A stretch of 32,343 nt of DNA from Succinivibrionaceae bacterium UBA3769 (GTDB taxonomy: Bacteria > Pseudomonadota > Gammaproteobacteria > Enterobacterales > Succinivibrionaceae), in NCBI GenBank assembly GCA_002372325.1, contig DFFT01000018.1:1-32343 (forward strand). Direction: 5' to 3'. This document shows, one piece after another, positions 31,993-32,343 of this stretch. The translations under genes and the position numbers were made by a program. The notes below the pieces were generated by a model, which saw only the letters and a program-made list of their open reading frames with translations, made no database searches and had not been told where the DNA came from. How positions within the stretch are numbered: the first letter of the stretch is position 1; each line of letters opens with the position of its first letter.

Positions 31993-32343
31993 ACTCTCTT
32001 GTTTTATCTTTCTATTATTTATTTATTTTTTTTGCTGAATCCTGCAAAATTTGCAGATTTGTTATTTTTTGTTTATTTGATGATTTTTTACGGCTCTCTT
32101 GATGCCGTTTAATGATCCTGGTTAACAGATTGCGTTTGTCCGGGGACTTAATTGACTGCGAGATCTGTATCTGCTTCTGATTTTTTTTGTTTCCTGCTTT
32201 TGCCGGCATGTTTGCGGCATTATTGATAAAATCTGTGATATGTTTTTCTTTAATATTCTTTATTATAAAATGATGCGGAGATCTGAGCCATTATCTCTTT
32301 TTCAGGTGTTTTTGCCGGATTTTTATTTTATTTTATTTATTTT

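Larger units (their letters stand above)
30292..32343. other. Two-kilobase stretch without convincing genes
   Basis: No open frame here has both a ribosome site and protein-like sequence. GC falls steadily from about 30.3 kb to the end, and 31.78-32.34 kb is strongly T-rich on the plus strand. A Lys/Gln/Ser-rich frame on the minus strand (32015-32209, open somewhat upstream) reads in part like protein but lacks a start with a ribosome site; it could be a remnant. The region holds the tandem 26-mers, a nested inverted repeat, the ATTAAT cluster and a hexamer microsatellite listed separately. Confidence 0.5.

Noticed and set aside
31787..32102. Two overlapping plus-strand hydrophobic frames
   Set aside because: The Phe/Leu/Tyr-rich reading is produced by the T-rich tract and the ATTTTT repeat.
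32015..32209. Lys/Gln-rich minus-strand frame
   Set aside because: No ribosome site and A-rich composition explains the residues; kept only as a possible remnant in the region note.

Overview
The window looks like chromosome from a gammaproteobacterium, possibly the Succinivibrionaceae/Aeromonadales side. That placement is inferred from gene content and order (sixA - small ORF - prmB - aroC, an H-NS family protein, a moxR-DUF58-DUF4381-vWA operon, gyrA with an acidic tail), not from a marker search. Most coding DNA is GC-rich with many CCGG and CCCGGG words. No rRNA, tRNA or CRISPR array was seen.

Layout. 1-3.1 kb: gyrA (+) with a clear terminator. 3.1-5.4 kb: an AT-rich foreign-looking island with a solo tnpB (-), a small HTH-like ORF beside its 3' end, and what may be the 3' remnant of a broken gene. 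5.4-6.7 kb: mostly non-coding, but it holds a GNAT acetyltransferase pseudogene (-) with two apparent frameshifts. 6.7-7.8 kb: serC (+). 8.0-10.1 kb: a single-module KpsC-like Kdo transferase and a rhombosortase-like rhomboid protease (both -). 10.1-13.5 kb: an H-NS family gene and an EAL-like/HDOD gene (both -), separated by long intergenic DNA that carries related palindromes. 13.5-20.5 kb: a tightly overlapping six-gene minus-strand operon, moxR > DUF58 > DUF4381 > batA-like vWA > batB/C-like vWA-TPR > batD-like. 20.9-24.3 kb: sixA, a 67-residue unknown, prmB and aroC (+). 24.3-30.2 kb: two large genes for exported proteins (+), a periplasmic ankyrin-repeat protein and a 1424-residue protein with four Ig-like modules, a helical middle and a Cys-rich tail. 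30.3-32.3 kb: a 2-kb stretch without convincing genes but with unusual repeats.

Functional reading. gyrA, serC, aroC and prmB are housekeeping genes for DNA supercoiling, serine and chorismate synthesis, and ribosomal protein methylation. The MoxR/vWA block is the conserved Bat-type (aerotolerance) membrane system: a AAA+ ATPase, a DUF58 adaptor, two membrane-anchored vWA proteins, TPRs and a large BatD-like membrane protein. The ankyrin plus giant-protein pair is the best candidate here for an undescribed envelope system. The repeats in the 30.3-32.3 kb gene-free stretch (26-bp tandem units, a nested inverted repeat, seven ATTAAT palindromes within 182 bp) are the least explained non-coding signals.
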